From an uncultured Saprospiraceae bacterium (GTDB lineage: Bacteria; Bacteroidota; Bacteroidia; Chitinophagales; Saprospiraceae), in the NCBI GenBank assembly GCA_938015415.1, contig CALLPK010000010.1:1-64000 (forward strand): a DNA stretch of 64,000 bases, in the 5' to 3' direction. The notes under the pieces are model-generated. The model was not told the DNA's origin, ran no database searches, and saw only the letters and a program-made list of their open reading frames with translations. Shown in pieces: positions 43,166 to 52,329 of the stretch; the first letter of the stretch is position 1, and every line of letters starts with the position of its first letter. Made by a program: the position numbers and the translations under genes.

Positions 43166-46100
43166 TTATAATCCAGTTGGGTCAAACTGTCGAGCAACGC
43201 CGAACCATTTTAATACGGTTTGTCCAACACCTGGCGCATCCACGTGAATCAGATAAATTCCACTACTTACCGGGATATTATCAAAATTCTTTAAATCCCA
43301 TTCTAAGGTAGGTAGTATTTGTGCTTGTTCTACCAGACGCTCACTACCGATCGGTGTCACTCCAACTTCATCACGTTCGTAGCGACGAACAAACCTTCCG
43401 TCCAACGTGTAGATCGTTATCGTTGCTTTCGCAGGGAGATTAGTAATCTTTATAATGTTGGAAAACTTATCTACTTCATAATCAGAGAATCCATAATAAG
43501 GATTAGGTACTACTCTCACTTCGCTGAGAATAGAATCTAACTCTCCCGCTTCAGAGAATTCGGAAGAGGTTACTCCTTCGAAGTTTAGCAAATAAGTAGG
43601 GTCACCATCGTTGGTTCCCATTCCTTCTTTCACTGCGTAAGGATTATCCACTCGTGCTTTTACAATTACATCATTTGGAATCAGCCCATCTGCGTAAGAT
43701 AACATTTCATTACCTCTGGTCAGCGCAGGTATCCCCGTCCAGGTAATCGTCCTTAATCCTTCAAATTGTGTAAAATCATCTCCACTAAGCAAATTGTCGT
43801 AGATTCGCTCACAACGGTCGTATGGTTCGTTGGTTACATAGATATAATGCTGACCGCCTGCGTAAGCATTTCGCGCATCAAACTCATCCGTACCGGCAAC
43901 AAATTGTTCTGAGGTTGGATTAAACATCATATCTCTACCCGTTGGCGGCGTAGCAAATGCACCACGATTACACATCTCATCGATACCTGCTACGGAACAA
44001 TCAAAAGTAGAGTTTTCGGCGAAGAAGATATTCAATCGCTCTCCGGTTTCTACATCAACGGCATATCCTGGGAACCAACCCATTCCAATTCTTGGGTTAT
44101 TAGCACTGTCGGTATCTCCATCTGGAGCTGGATTACCATCACTTCCTGCTTCTTTACCTACGGACGGAGCTTGTCTTAAATCTAAACTTTGTGCGCCACC
44201 TTCGGTTTCTAAACCAAGACCAAGGGTAGGATTCAGATAATACTCTTCACTAGCAGCTTCCAGAATCACACATCGACTCCACTTATCTTTATCAGAAGTA
44301 AATACAAGATCAATATTATTCAAACCAGACAATGGAGGAAGTAATCCTAATAATACACTTTCGATATTGTTGTTAGCATCCCAGAAAGGACTCACGGCAA
44401 AACCTACACTACCAAATTGTTGACTAGGAAGACCAGGATTAGAATCGGTCAATCGGAATGGAACCAATCCCCCATCACTAAAGTTACTGAAAGCTCGATT
44501 TGGATCATCTGTACTTCGAGGTCTGCCACTTTCTGTCTTTACATAATCAAATGGTCCAGCTGGCTCATCTATAAATGCAGTTAACCATTCTGGCCCGCCA
44601 GCATTTTGGTATTCCAGTTCAAAGCCAATCGTTCCATTACTATCGTCAATATTATCTCCTGCATCATCACTTTGCAGGATGGTTACGGAGAAGCCATATA
44701 GTGCAAGTAATTGCTCGTTAAGGTCATTTATAGATCTTTCCGAACTAGTCACATCTCCTTGTTGATCAGTGACGGTCCAGCTGTCAAGTTGGTTATCACC
44801 ATCTGTATCGGTAATTCGCAATTCGTACTCACCATCTACAATCTTAAATGGATTGATCACCTTGACATCAACGGGGCTACTGCCGGGTTCATATACGACC
44901 TTCCCATCGTTGGTATTGTTTAGGATCTCCTCTCTAGACGCATCAGTTATTTCCAGGAACGTTCCTCCGGCTCCTTCTCCGTCTAGTCGGGTTACAATGG
45001 GACCGTCTCCATAATTACTATTTAATTTCTCCGTTACCACTCTACGCGGAATAACGGTATAAGTAGTATTGTTTCTACGCCCCAAAATATACTGGAAACG
45101 TTGTCCAACTCCAGTCGTTGCATTAAAATCTAAATAATTATTGTAGCCGTAAGCAATTGCCCGGTAATAATATTTTTTATTATTTATCAACGCTTCGTTA
45201 TTAAATGCATCTACCGTCAGTTTAAAGGATTTCCTTAGCCCTTCGTCACTACCTATCGCTTTTACGGTTCTTTCGAAAAGGAACGGAGGCTCAAAACCGG
45301 GCGCATTGGCGATTCCCTGCCATTCGTACACCTCTGTCACACCGTTCTTCACGTCTGCCGAAAACACCAATCTCGCATCATCTACATTATCAATTCCGGT
45401 AACATCAGGACTTCTTAATTGATATACTTCATACCCTTCAAAAACATAAGTAATTGAATCATCCGGTCCACGTAAATCTTTTTCTTCGTACTGCTCTCGG
45501 TAATTGTTAGAAGTAATTGGATCATTAGAAAGGAAACCAACCAATTCTTGATCTAACTCCAACCAGTCTACATCAGGAGAATCTGGTCCGTCAGGAATTT
45601 CAAAACAATTATCAAAAGCCGCCTGCGCAATATCATCCGCAAATAATAAAGTGGTCAGATCAACTCGAGGATGGGCATCCACGTCCGGTACAAAAACAGC
45701 TCCGATAATCAACTCATTGGTTGCACCCGGCGTCAGTCTGAATGGTCCGGAAGCCTGTAGTGTACGACGGTCTCCGTTCGGTAATCCTTCTCCCTGTGCC
45801 ATCGTCCACTCTGAATCTACATTAGGTCTTCCAGGAAAAACATATTTTACTGGAGTTGTACCTCCACGACCGCTACCACCCTCAGTATATGCAGCACCGT
45901 CCAACCAAGAACCCGATAAGTAATTATAGAATTCCTGCGCTTGCGTAGGGTCGGTAGTTCCAGCAGGAGGGGTAGGAGTAGCGCCACCGTTGTTGTAATA
46001 AACAAATGAAGACATTCCAATCTCCTGACCAAATTCATCAAGAGGCCCACGGAAATAATCTATTCCCAGCAATGGGACTTCTGTACAATAAGTAGGCGTA

Positions 46101-47152
46101 CCACTACAATCACAACTTCCGGCAACTTCTCCATCTACGAGATCAGAGTTATAAATATAAGCCAAATCACGTTCTACATTACAACCAACGTAATCGTCAA
46201 AAGCACAACCCAAATCCGCATCTATCCACATCGCAAAGAAAGTACTATCTAAAGGTTCCGTTCCCCGATTAATCAGCTTATACCGCTGGAAGGTCATATT
46301 ATTTAATTCGTCATTACTCCTGTAAGCAAAAGATTGTACCTGCACCTCCATCCTCATCGGTTGAGAGTTTTGAGATTGAGAGTGCACATTGGCATCATCA
46401 TTATAAATCCAGAAAAACATCTGATCTGCATATTGTACATCCGGACATCCTCTTACTTCGATAACGGGATAATCCCCTTCTTCCGGTTCGTACGATTCGT
46501 CTCCGTCCCGGTCAAAAAATCCAGCAAGTCCCGCATCCGTATCCGGCAATTCAAATCCATTGATACTTTCAAAAAAGGCATTACCTCTGGCTGGCCATCC
46601 CAAAATTGCAGTTGGAATATCTGAAATTTCATAATCGACATCATTATTAATGGCCGTTTGGTAATTCCGTAAATGCGCATCTATATCGCTTCCCAGGATC
46701 TCAAAATGCTTGTCCCAACGGGAACAAAGAACATCGTCTTCCAGCAAAGTATCCAGGTTGATCGGTCCAGGCCAAAAATCCGTATCGCCATTATTCGCAC
46801 CATAAGTCTTGGCAGCTAACTTTAGATTTCCACCATCATCAAACCCTCCAATCCAGACAGCACCCGCAAAAATGGCAGAAACCCCGATTTCACCCAAAAC
46901 TGGTTTCGGTACAATATACTGAGCATTGTCACCATCCCACCAAACGTCTCCATTAATTAACAGCAATGCCCTGACGTTATTGATATCCTGCGTAGCTCTG
47001 GAAATTCCCGGTTGACAGGGTTCTCGTAAGGACGCACGCTCTTCATTACGTGCCTGATTTTGGCCGTTAGGGTTTTCAGGGGGATTTTTACCCTCCACCG
47101 AAGGTAAAAAGGCCAGCAAAAACAACAGACTAGCGATTAAATATTTAAACAT
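43166..47152 (-). CDS. Large exported protein with T9SS-like C-terminus
   Basis: 1328 residues with a signal peptide (YLIASLLFLLAFLPSVEG). Most of the chain is beta-rich and Asp/Gly-rich, without a domain I can name. The C-terminal 110 residues (VVPNPYYGFSDYE ... VSSGIYLIHVDAPG) look like a fibronectin-like or T9SS sorting-type domain. The gene lies between a TonB receptor and a PorV-like gene on one strand, with gaps of 46 and 65 nt. The three probably make an outer-membrane complex in which this protein is exported or surface-exposed. Substrate unknown. Confidence 0.75.
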   Translation of the reverse strand: MFKYLIASLLFLLAFLPSVEGKNPPENPNGQNQARNEERASLREPCQPGISRATQDINNVRALLLINGDVWWDGDNAQYIVPKPVLGEIGVSAIFAGAVWIGGFDDGGNLKLAAKTYGANNGDTDFWPGPINLDTLLEDDVLCSRWDKHFEILGSDIDAHLRNYQTAINNDVDYEISDIPTAILGWPARGNAFFESINGFELPDTDAGLAGFFDRDGDESYEPEEGDYPVIEVRGCPDVQYADQMFFWIYNDDANVHSQSQNSQPMRMEVQVQSFAYRSNDELNNMTFQRYKLINRGTEPLDSTFFAMWIDADLGCAFDDYVGCNVERDLAYIYNSDLVDGEVAGSCDCSGTPTYCTEVPLLGIDYFRGPLDEFGQEIGMSSFVYYNNGGATPTPPAGTTDPTQAQEFYNYLSGSWLDGAAYTEGGSGRGGTTPVKYVFPGRPNVDSEWTMAQGEGLPNGDRRTLQASGPFRLTPGATNELIIGAVFVPDVDAHPRVDLTTLLFADDIAQAAFDNCFEIPDGPDSPDVDWLELDQELVGFLSNDPITSNNYREQYEEKDLRGPDDSITYVFEGYEVYQLRSPDVTGIDNVDDARLVFSADVKNGVTEVYEWQGIANAPGFEPPFLFERTVKAIGSDEGLRKSFKLTVDAFNNEALINNKKYYYRAIAYGYNNYLDFNATTGVGQRFQYILGRRNNTTYTVIPRRVVTEKLNSNYGDGPIVTRLDGEGAGGTFLEITDASREEILNNTNDGKVVYEPGSSPVDVKVINPFKIVDGEYELRITDTDGDNQLDSWTVTDQQGDVTSSERSINDLNEQLLALYGFSVTILQSDDAGDNIDDSNGTIGFELEYQNAGGPEWLTAFIDEPAGPFDYVKTESGRPRSTDDPNRAFSNFSDGGLVPFRLTDSNPGLPSQQFGSVGFAVSPFWDANNNIESVLLGLLPPLSGLNNIDLVFTSDKDKWSRCVILEAASEEYYLNPTLGLGLETEGGAQSLDLRQAPSVGKEAGSDGNPAPDGDTDSANNPRIGMGWFPGYAVDVETGERLNIFFAENSTFDCSVAGIDEMCNRGAFATPPTGRDMMFNPTSEQFVAGTDEFDARNAYAGGQHYIYVTNEPYDRCERIYDNLLSGDDFTQFEGLRTITWTGIPALTRGNEMLSYADGLIPNDVIVKARVDNPYAVKEGMGTNDGDPTYLLNFEGVTSSEFSEAGELDSILSEVRVVPNPYYGFSDYEVDKFSNIIKITNLPAKATITIYTLDGRFVRRYERDEVGVTPIGSERLVEQAQILPTLEWDLKNFDNIPVSSGIYLIHVDAPGVGQTVLKWFGVARQFDPTGL

Positions 47153-47198
47153 TATTATATAATTTTAAGATTGAATTATTGTATTGTTTCATTGTTTT

Positions 47199-50100
47199 TT
47201 AGAAATCGAAAATAGCACCCAGAAATATTCTACGGGGTAAACTAAAGAAATCAGGATTCGTTTCTGCCCACTGGTAAGAATCCAGATAAGCTTGTACGTT
47301 TTGATTGTTGTCATTCAAAGACCTGATGGCATCCTGACCGTTTTTAGAAACCAAAAATCCGTCAGTATCTGCTGAACCACTCGCCGTATAAACATCAATT
47401 ATATTACGGGTATTCAGTAGGTTACTTACCCGGAAATAAACGTTTACGCCCAGTCCTTTAGTTATCTGAAAATCCTTGTCAAATCTTACATTCGTGGTAA
47501 ATGTCCAGGGCTTTCTGGCTCCATTGAGCGCACCCGCAAATTGGGTAGATCCAAATTCCTCCGGAGTGGTTCGGGCACTATAAGGACGACCAGAAACCGC
47601 AATAATCTGAAGATTGGCACCAAAGTTTTGTAAAATCTTTTTACCAAATAATTCTGGACCATCATTATCAGAGTATCGATAATCAATCGAAGCGGTAATT
47701 CGGTGTCTTTCGTCAAAATTGAGTGGGAGCAAATTTCGAACGTTAGAGCGACGGTTTAGAACCCGATTCGACTCTGCATCTGATCCGGTTCCATCTGCAA
47801 ACTGCAGCGTATAGTTAATATTTGCTGATATATTACCCGTTCTTCTCAAGTCATACTGGAAAGTAAATCCTTTTACCGTTCCAAAATCAATATTATCAAA
47901 TGACTCATATTCACTTAATGCACTACCGCTGATAAATCGATATCGACGCGACTGTATCATATCTCGCAATTCCTTGTAGTAAATCGCAATTTTAATCGCC
48001 GAAGTTTTAGATACTACCTGACGGAAACCTACTTCGTAATCCACCGTCTTTTCAGGTCGTAGATTTGGATTGTTTCTTGGAATGTCCGTTGCAAAGTTAA
48101 AATAGTCCAAGGCAGTTGCCAGCGTATTGGAAGGTGGACGTTGTACCAGCACATCATAATGCGCAAAAAAGTTGGCCTCATCTGAGATGGGGAATGAGAA
48201 GGCTAAACGGGGCATCCAGTTAACCTGGGGCTTATAGTCTTCAAATGAAATACTTGGATTGTAGTTTTCCCGACGAATGTCCGCATTGGGATCTACCAAC
48301 GCTGGGGTAGCAAATCCACCGTCACCAAAGATCACCACGGGATTATTAACCGCCGTTCCTCCTGCGTCAAACCAATCGTCTCCCGAACGGTAAGCTTTGA
48401 CACCTACATTGTTATCATTCAGATAAACTTTGAAGTCATCTCCAATAGTACCGGGACGTTCTTCGCCTGAATTTTCATTAAAGTAGTCACCCGCACCTTT
48501 TATTTCATATAAAGAGTAAGGATCCTTTAATACTTTGGTATTTGCATCATAGCGATCTACCCGTAGTCCAACTCTGAAAGTAATATCGTTAAAGGTAAAT
48601 TTATCCTGAATATAACCGGCAAAGTAGTTAGGCTGAAAGGCAGCAACGGGGAAGGTTCTTCGTCCGTCTGCATCCGTAGTCGTAAAGAAATCATCAAACG
48701 TTACGGTGTTAGACAACTTATTTCCCAGATAGTCATATCCATAATAATTGGTTAATCCCGCATCGATTAAATCCAAAGCAGTAAACATATCCAGTGAAAA
48801 GATACCTGGATCCAATTCATCGATATTAATGTATTCGTTGACGGGTACCCCGGTAGCTTCTCTTATTTTCTGAAAGAAAAAGCTCTGTGAATTATTATCT
48901 AGAAGTAAATCATGCTGAACAATGGAGCCTAATAAATTTTGAGTTTCGAAATCAGTATTAAAAGCAGCGGAAGTAAGATCTACCGTGCCAATTTCCGTAT
49001 CAAAATCAACCCCTAAAATGTGATCATTCGCAAGGTTACGAGCAAGATTCCAGAGTCCTCGCGGAGCAACGGTGTATTGACTGCTATAACGTTGCTCGTA
49101 CCAGAAACCAATTTCAATGGAGTGACGGGAATCATCCGACTTACCAGGTACTAGATCAAACGAACTGGTGGCCGTAAATGTAATCACATCATTTATTGCT
49201 TTACGATTTAGGTTATACACCTGGCCAACATTGGAAAATCTATCCCCCCAAATATTGGTGGATGATTCTAAAAATAATCCATTTTGAGCAGGAAACTGTA
49301 CTTCATCAGTAGCATCTACCGTCAAATTATTATAGTTGGCTAGTACTGGATTGATTTCGGTATTGGCTTCGTAGCCCGTAAACACTTCCCGGTAATCCAC
49401 GTGACCATAAAGATTATTATCACCAGGCGTAGCGACCCCAACTCCACCAGCAAATTCAGTAACCCCAATCACAGGTATATAATCCTGAAAGAATCTACCA
49501 ATATATCCATAGTTGAAATAATTATCACCGTGACGTTCGTCTTCTAAATTCTGTGTACCCCGTTCGAATCCTCCTTGTAATGTATAAAAGGCATTCTGAA
49601 TGATGGATGACTTAACTGCTTCTGCCCCTTCTTCTACTCCTCCCTGACGTCCTAGTTTATGCCGAAATCGGAAGTTACCCCGGTAACGCCTGGTTGCATT
49701 GGTAGGATTATTATGAGAATTGATAATTTGCCAGCTTGGTTCTGGATCAGCTGATGAGCCAAATGTACCCGGCGTGAATTTATCACGGGTATCGTTAAAT
49801 GTTCCCGTAAAACTAAGATCAATATTTTTAGAGAGTCGAGCATCTATTTTGGCCGTCAAATCAATTATTTGATTTTCTTCGTTGGGACGGTAACCCAAAA
49901 CATCTATATCTTCGTTGGTCAGATTCGTACCCGCTGCAATCAGTGGTTGAATAATTTCGCCAAAGGGACCAATCGTAACATTACCTGTATTGTCAAATAT
50001 AATTGGATTTGCTTCTAATTCCGCTAATTTTTCGTCTTTCACCGTGTATATCGGTGTCGCCGGTGGATCGTCGTCTTTTTGGTGTCGGTAACGACCCGAA

Positions 50101-50924
50101 AATCTGAATCCAATAATAGACTCTTCTGATCCATCATCGTTTTTCTTCTTCAGAATAGGGCCACTTACATTGGCATTAACCAGATTATAACCAAAATCAT
50201 CCAAATATTCGGAGGTTTCCACTTCTACGTTTCCACCAAACTGAGAGGAAGGTCCTTTGGTGGTAATCGAGATAATCCCTCCGGTAACGTCTCCATATTT
50301 GGCGGCGATCCCTCCCGTGATTACCTGTAATTGTTCAATCTCTGATTCCGGAATCAAAGCACCCCGTACCCGAATACCGTCGATATAATAATCTACTGCA
50401 TCTGCTCGTGAACCTCTTACTGTTACATCATCTCCTTCATCTACCTGGGAAAGACCAGCGGCAGTGGAAGCCAGCGCTGAGATATTTTTGGTAGGCAAAT
50501 TTCTAATTTCTTTACTCGTGATCGTCTGACCAGAAGTGGTGTTATCCTTATCAATCAATGGAACTCTGAATTCTTTTACAACAATTTCACCCAGTATAAT
50601 TCCGCCGTTTCCTCCCATCTCTACGGGTAGATCAGTAGTTTGTCCCGCTTTGGCAACAACTCCATTGATTTGAAGATCATCTAATCCCAGATAGGTAATG
50701 GTAACATCGTAGGTACCTGGATCAAGGTTGACTTTAAAATTACCATCAAAGTCAGTGGAGACTCCAGTAATAAAATTACCGTTCTTCTTAAACACTAGAT
50801 TTGCTCCAATCAGCTCTGCGCCGTTATCATTTGCATCTGTTACCTTTCCGGCAATGGCAGTTTGGCCGATGGCAACCGACGTGATTAAGAGCAATGAAAA
50901 AATAAGTAGTAAATTACGCATCAT
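47199..50924 (-). CDS. TonB-dependent receptor with carboxypeptidase-like N-terminal domain
   Basis: 1241 residues: signal peptide (LLLIFSLLLITSVAIGQ), a carboxypeptidase-regulatory-like domain (AIAGKVTDANDNGAELIGAN, residues 22-105), a plug domain (NLPTKNISALASTAAG ... YYIDGIRVRG ... GGIAAKYGDVTGGIISI) and a 22-strand barrel ending in RRIFLGAIFDF. It takes up a large ligand across the outer membrane using TonB energy. No SusD partner follows; instead a large exported protein and a PorV-like protein do. It is first in the operon. Confidence 0.9.
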   Translation of the reverse strand: MMRNLLLIFSLLLITSVAIGQTAIAGKVTDANDNGAELIGANLVFKKNGNFITGVSTDFDGNFKVNLDPGTYDVTITYLGLDDLQINGVVAKAGQTTDLPVEMGGNGGIILGEIVVKEFRVPLIDKDNTTSGQTITSKEIRNLPTKNISALASTAAGLSQVDEGDDVTVRGSRADAVDYYIDGIRVRGALIPESEIEQLQVITGGIAAKYGDVTGGIISITTKGPSSQFGGNVEVETSEYLDDFGYNLVNANVSGPILKKKNDDGSEESIIGFRFSGRYRHQKDDDPPATPIYTVKDEKLAELEANPIIFDNTGNVTIGPFGEIIQPLIAAGTNLTNEDIDVLGYRPNEENQIIDLTAKIDARLSKNIDLSFTGTFNDTRDKFTPGTFGSSADPEPSWQIINSHNNPTNATRRYRGNFRFRHKLGRQGGVEEGAEAVKSSIIQNAFYTLQGGFERGTQNLEDERHGDNYFNYGYIGRFFQDYIPVIGVTEFAGGVGVATPGDNNLYGHVDYREVFTGYEANTEINPVLANYNNLTVDATDEVQFPAQNGLFLESSTNIWGDRFSNVGQVYNLNRKAINDVITFTATSSFDLVPGKSDDSRHSIEIGFWYEQRYSSQYTVAPRGLWNLARNLANDHILGVDFDTEIGTVDLTSAAFNTDFETQNLLGSIVQHDLLLDNNSQSFFFQKIREATGVPVNEYINIDELDPGIFSLDMFTALDLIDAGLTNYYGYDYLGNKLSNTVTFDDFFTTTDADGRRTFPVAAFQPNYFAGYIQDKFTFNDITFRVGLRVDRYDANTKVLKDPYSLYEIKGAGDYFNENSGEERPGTIGDDFKVYLNDNNVGVKAYRSGDDWFDAGGTAVNNPVVIFGDGGFATPALVDPNADIRRENYNPSISFEDYKPQVNWMPRLAFSFPISDEANFFAHYDVLVQRPPSNTLATALDYFNFATDIPRNNPNLRPEKTVDYEVGFRQVVSKTSAIKIAIYYKELRDMIQSRRYRFISGSALSEYESFDNIDFGTVKGFTFQYDLRRTGNISANINYTLQFADGTGSDAESNRVLNRRSNVRNLLPLNFDERHRITASIDYRYSDNDGPELFGKKILQNFGANLQIIAVSGRPYSARTTPEEFGSTQFAGALNGARKPWTFTTNVRFDKDFQITKGLGVNVYFRVSNLLNTRNIIDVYTASGSADTDGFLVSKNGQDAIRSLNDNNQNVQAYLDSYQWAETNPDFFSLPRRIFLGAIFDF

Positions 50925-51266
50925 ATAACGTGTTTTTTTTGGATGGGAAAAGCGATGTAATAGCGCTGTTCTGCACCTAAAGTTGATGATATTAGAAATT
51001 CTATTGATTTTTCAGAAAGTATTAGCACGCAATGTTAAGGAATTTAACAGGCATTTTCAAAAGAATTTTAGCGTCCTGTCCGAAAATTGTCACTTGATTT
51101 CTATTTTCTGTGGTTTTGGGTCGTCTGAGAATTTCTATCCTGAAACAATATTAAAGGTAATATTTAAGTTTATCAGAACTAATTCGCATGATAAGTCAGG
51201 TTTCTGATTTTAATTTTTTTTAAATTAAACTTAGGGTTAATTTATTAATATTACTATATAACGTTA
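50925..51266. other. Upstream region of the TonB receptor operon
   Basis: No gene. It contains GTTAAGGAATTTAAC (51034-51048), related to the palindrome at 33592-33608. No exact TAnnTTTG promoter was found on the minus strand. Confidence 0.4.
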
Positions 51267-52208
51267 TTAATCCTTTAACGCTGCTTTGATCTTTCTTAAG
51301 AGCGTCGCAGCAAGCTTTTCCTTTGATTCCACGGTCCAGCCGGCGACATGTGGAGATAAAACTACTTGGGGATAAGTGTATAATTTTTGGTATATTTTAT
51401 CTTCTTTTTCAGTAAATGTATCTGTTTTTTCATTTTCAAATACATCGAGGCAGGCGCCTGTTATTTTTCCGGCAGCTAATCCGGTTAACAAAGCTTCGGT
51501 AGCTACACAGTTTCCTCGCGAGGTATTGATCAGGACAAAAGGACGGGCTACCTGGTTGATAAATTCCGTATCCACAAAGTGCTTAGTCTCCGGAGTGAGG
51601 GGCAAATGCAAACTGATTATGTCAGCATTCTGAATTATATTTTCTAATCCTGTTTCTTTCACGTACGTCAAATGGGCGGCATAATTTTGTTTATATTTAT
51701 CATATGCTAAAATTTTAACACCCATTCCACTCAGCTTTTTGGCAAAACTACTACCAGTATGGCCAAAACCAATAATTCCGACGGTTTTATTCATTATCTC
51801 AAATCCACGATTAGCTTCTCGCCGCCAATTTTTTTGTTTTACTTCGTTATCACTTCGAACCAAGTTATTAGCGTGAGCCAGTAACATTCCTAATGCATGT
51901 TCACCAACTGCATTACAGTTACCTTCGGGAGCACTGTGGACTGCTATACCTTTTTCAGCAGCATAGACCTGATCTACGATTTCCATTCCCGACCCCAGGC
52001 GGGCTACAAATTCTAGTAAAGGCGCCCTATCAAACATCTCCCGATCCATTGTTATTTTACTATTAATGATAATTCCGCTATAAGGTGCAATGTTCTCCCG
52101 AACTTCAGCCAGCGATATTTTAGGGTGGTAATCACAGTCAAACCCTATCGCTTCCAAGCCTTCCTGCAATAATGGATGCACTCCATCGGTGATCAAAACC
52201 TTCTTCAT
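51267..52208 (-). CDS. D-2-hydroxyacid dehydrogenase (phosphoglycerate dehydrogenase-like)
   Basis: From the ATG at 52208 the protein has 313 residues. It has the NAD-binding GFGHTGSSFAKKL motif and the catalytic triad Arg (INTSRGN), Glu (in the CLDVFENE region) and His (LSPHVAGWT). Without an ACT domain it is shorter than most SerA proteins, so the substrate could be 3-phosphoglycerate or another 2-hydroxyacid. It is only weakly similar to the product of 59494-60462 outside the motifs. The gene is divergent from carB. Confidence 0.85.
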   Translation of the reverse strand: MKKVLITDGVHPLLQEGLEAIGFDCDYHPKISLAEVRENIAPYSGIIINSKITMDREMFDRAPLLEFVARLGSGMEIVDQVYAAEKGIAVHSAPEGNCNAVGEHALGMLLAHANNLVRSDNEVKQKNWRREANRGFEIMNKTVGIIGFGHTGSSFAKKLSGMGVKILAYDKYKQNYAAHLTYVKETGLENIIQNADIISLHLPLTPETKHFVDTEFINQVARPFVLINTSRGNCVATEALLTGLAAGKITGACLDVFENEKTDTFTEKEDKIYQKLYTYPQVVLSPHVAGWTVESKEKLAATLLRKIKAALKD

Positions 52209-52242
52209 AATCTGTGTTTTTTTATAATCCAAATTCTCTTTG

Positions 52243-52293
52243 CAAAAATACGATCTAGTTTTAGGATTTAATGACTTATCTCTAGTATCTTTG
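52243..52293. promoter_or_regulatory. Divergent -7 elements between the dehydrogenase gene and carB
   Basis: TATCTTTG (52286-52293, plus strand, 37 nt before the carB ATG) and TATTTTTG (minus strand, 52250-52243, 35 nt before the dehydrogenase ATG) both match TAnnTTTG exactly. The -33 elements are not convincing. Confidence 0.5.
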
Positions 52294-52329
52294 TGGGAAT
52301 TATCCTCAAGTCATTTAAATTTCTCCATA

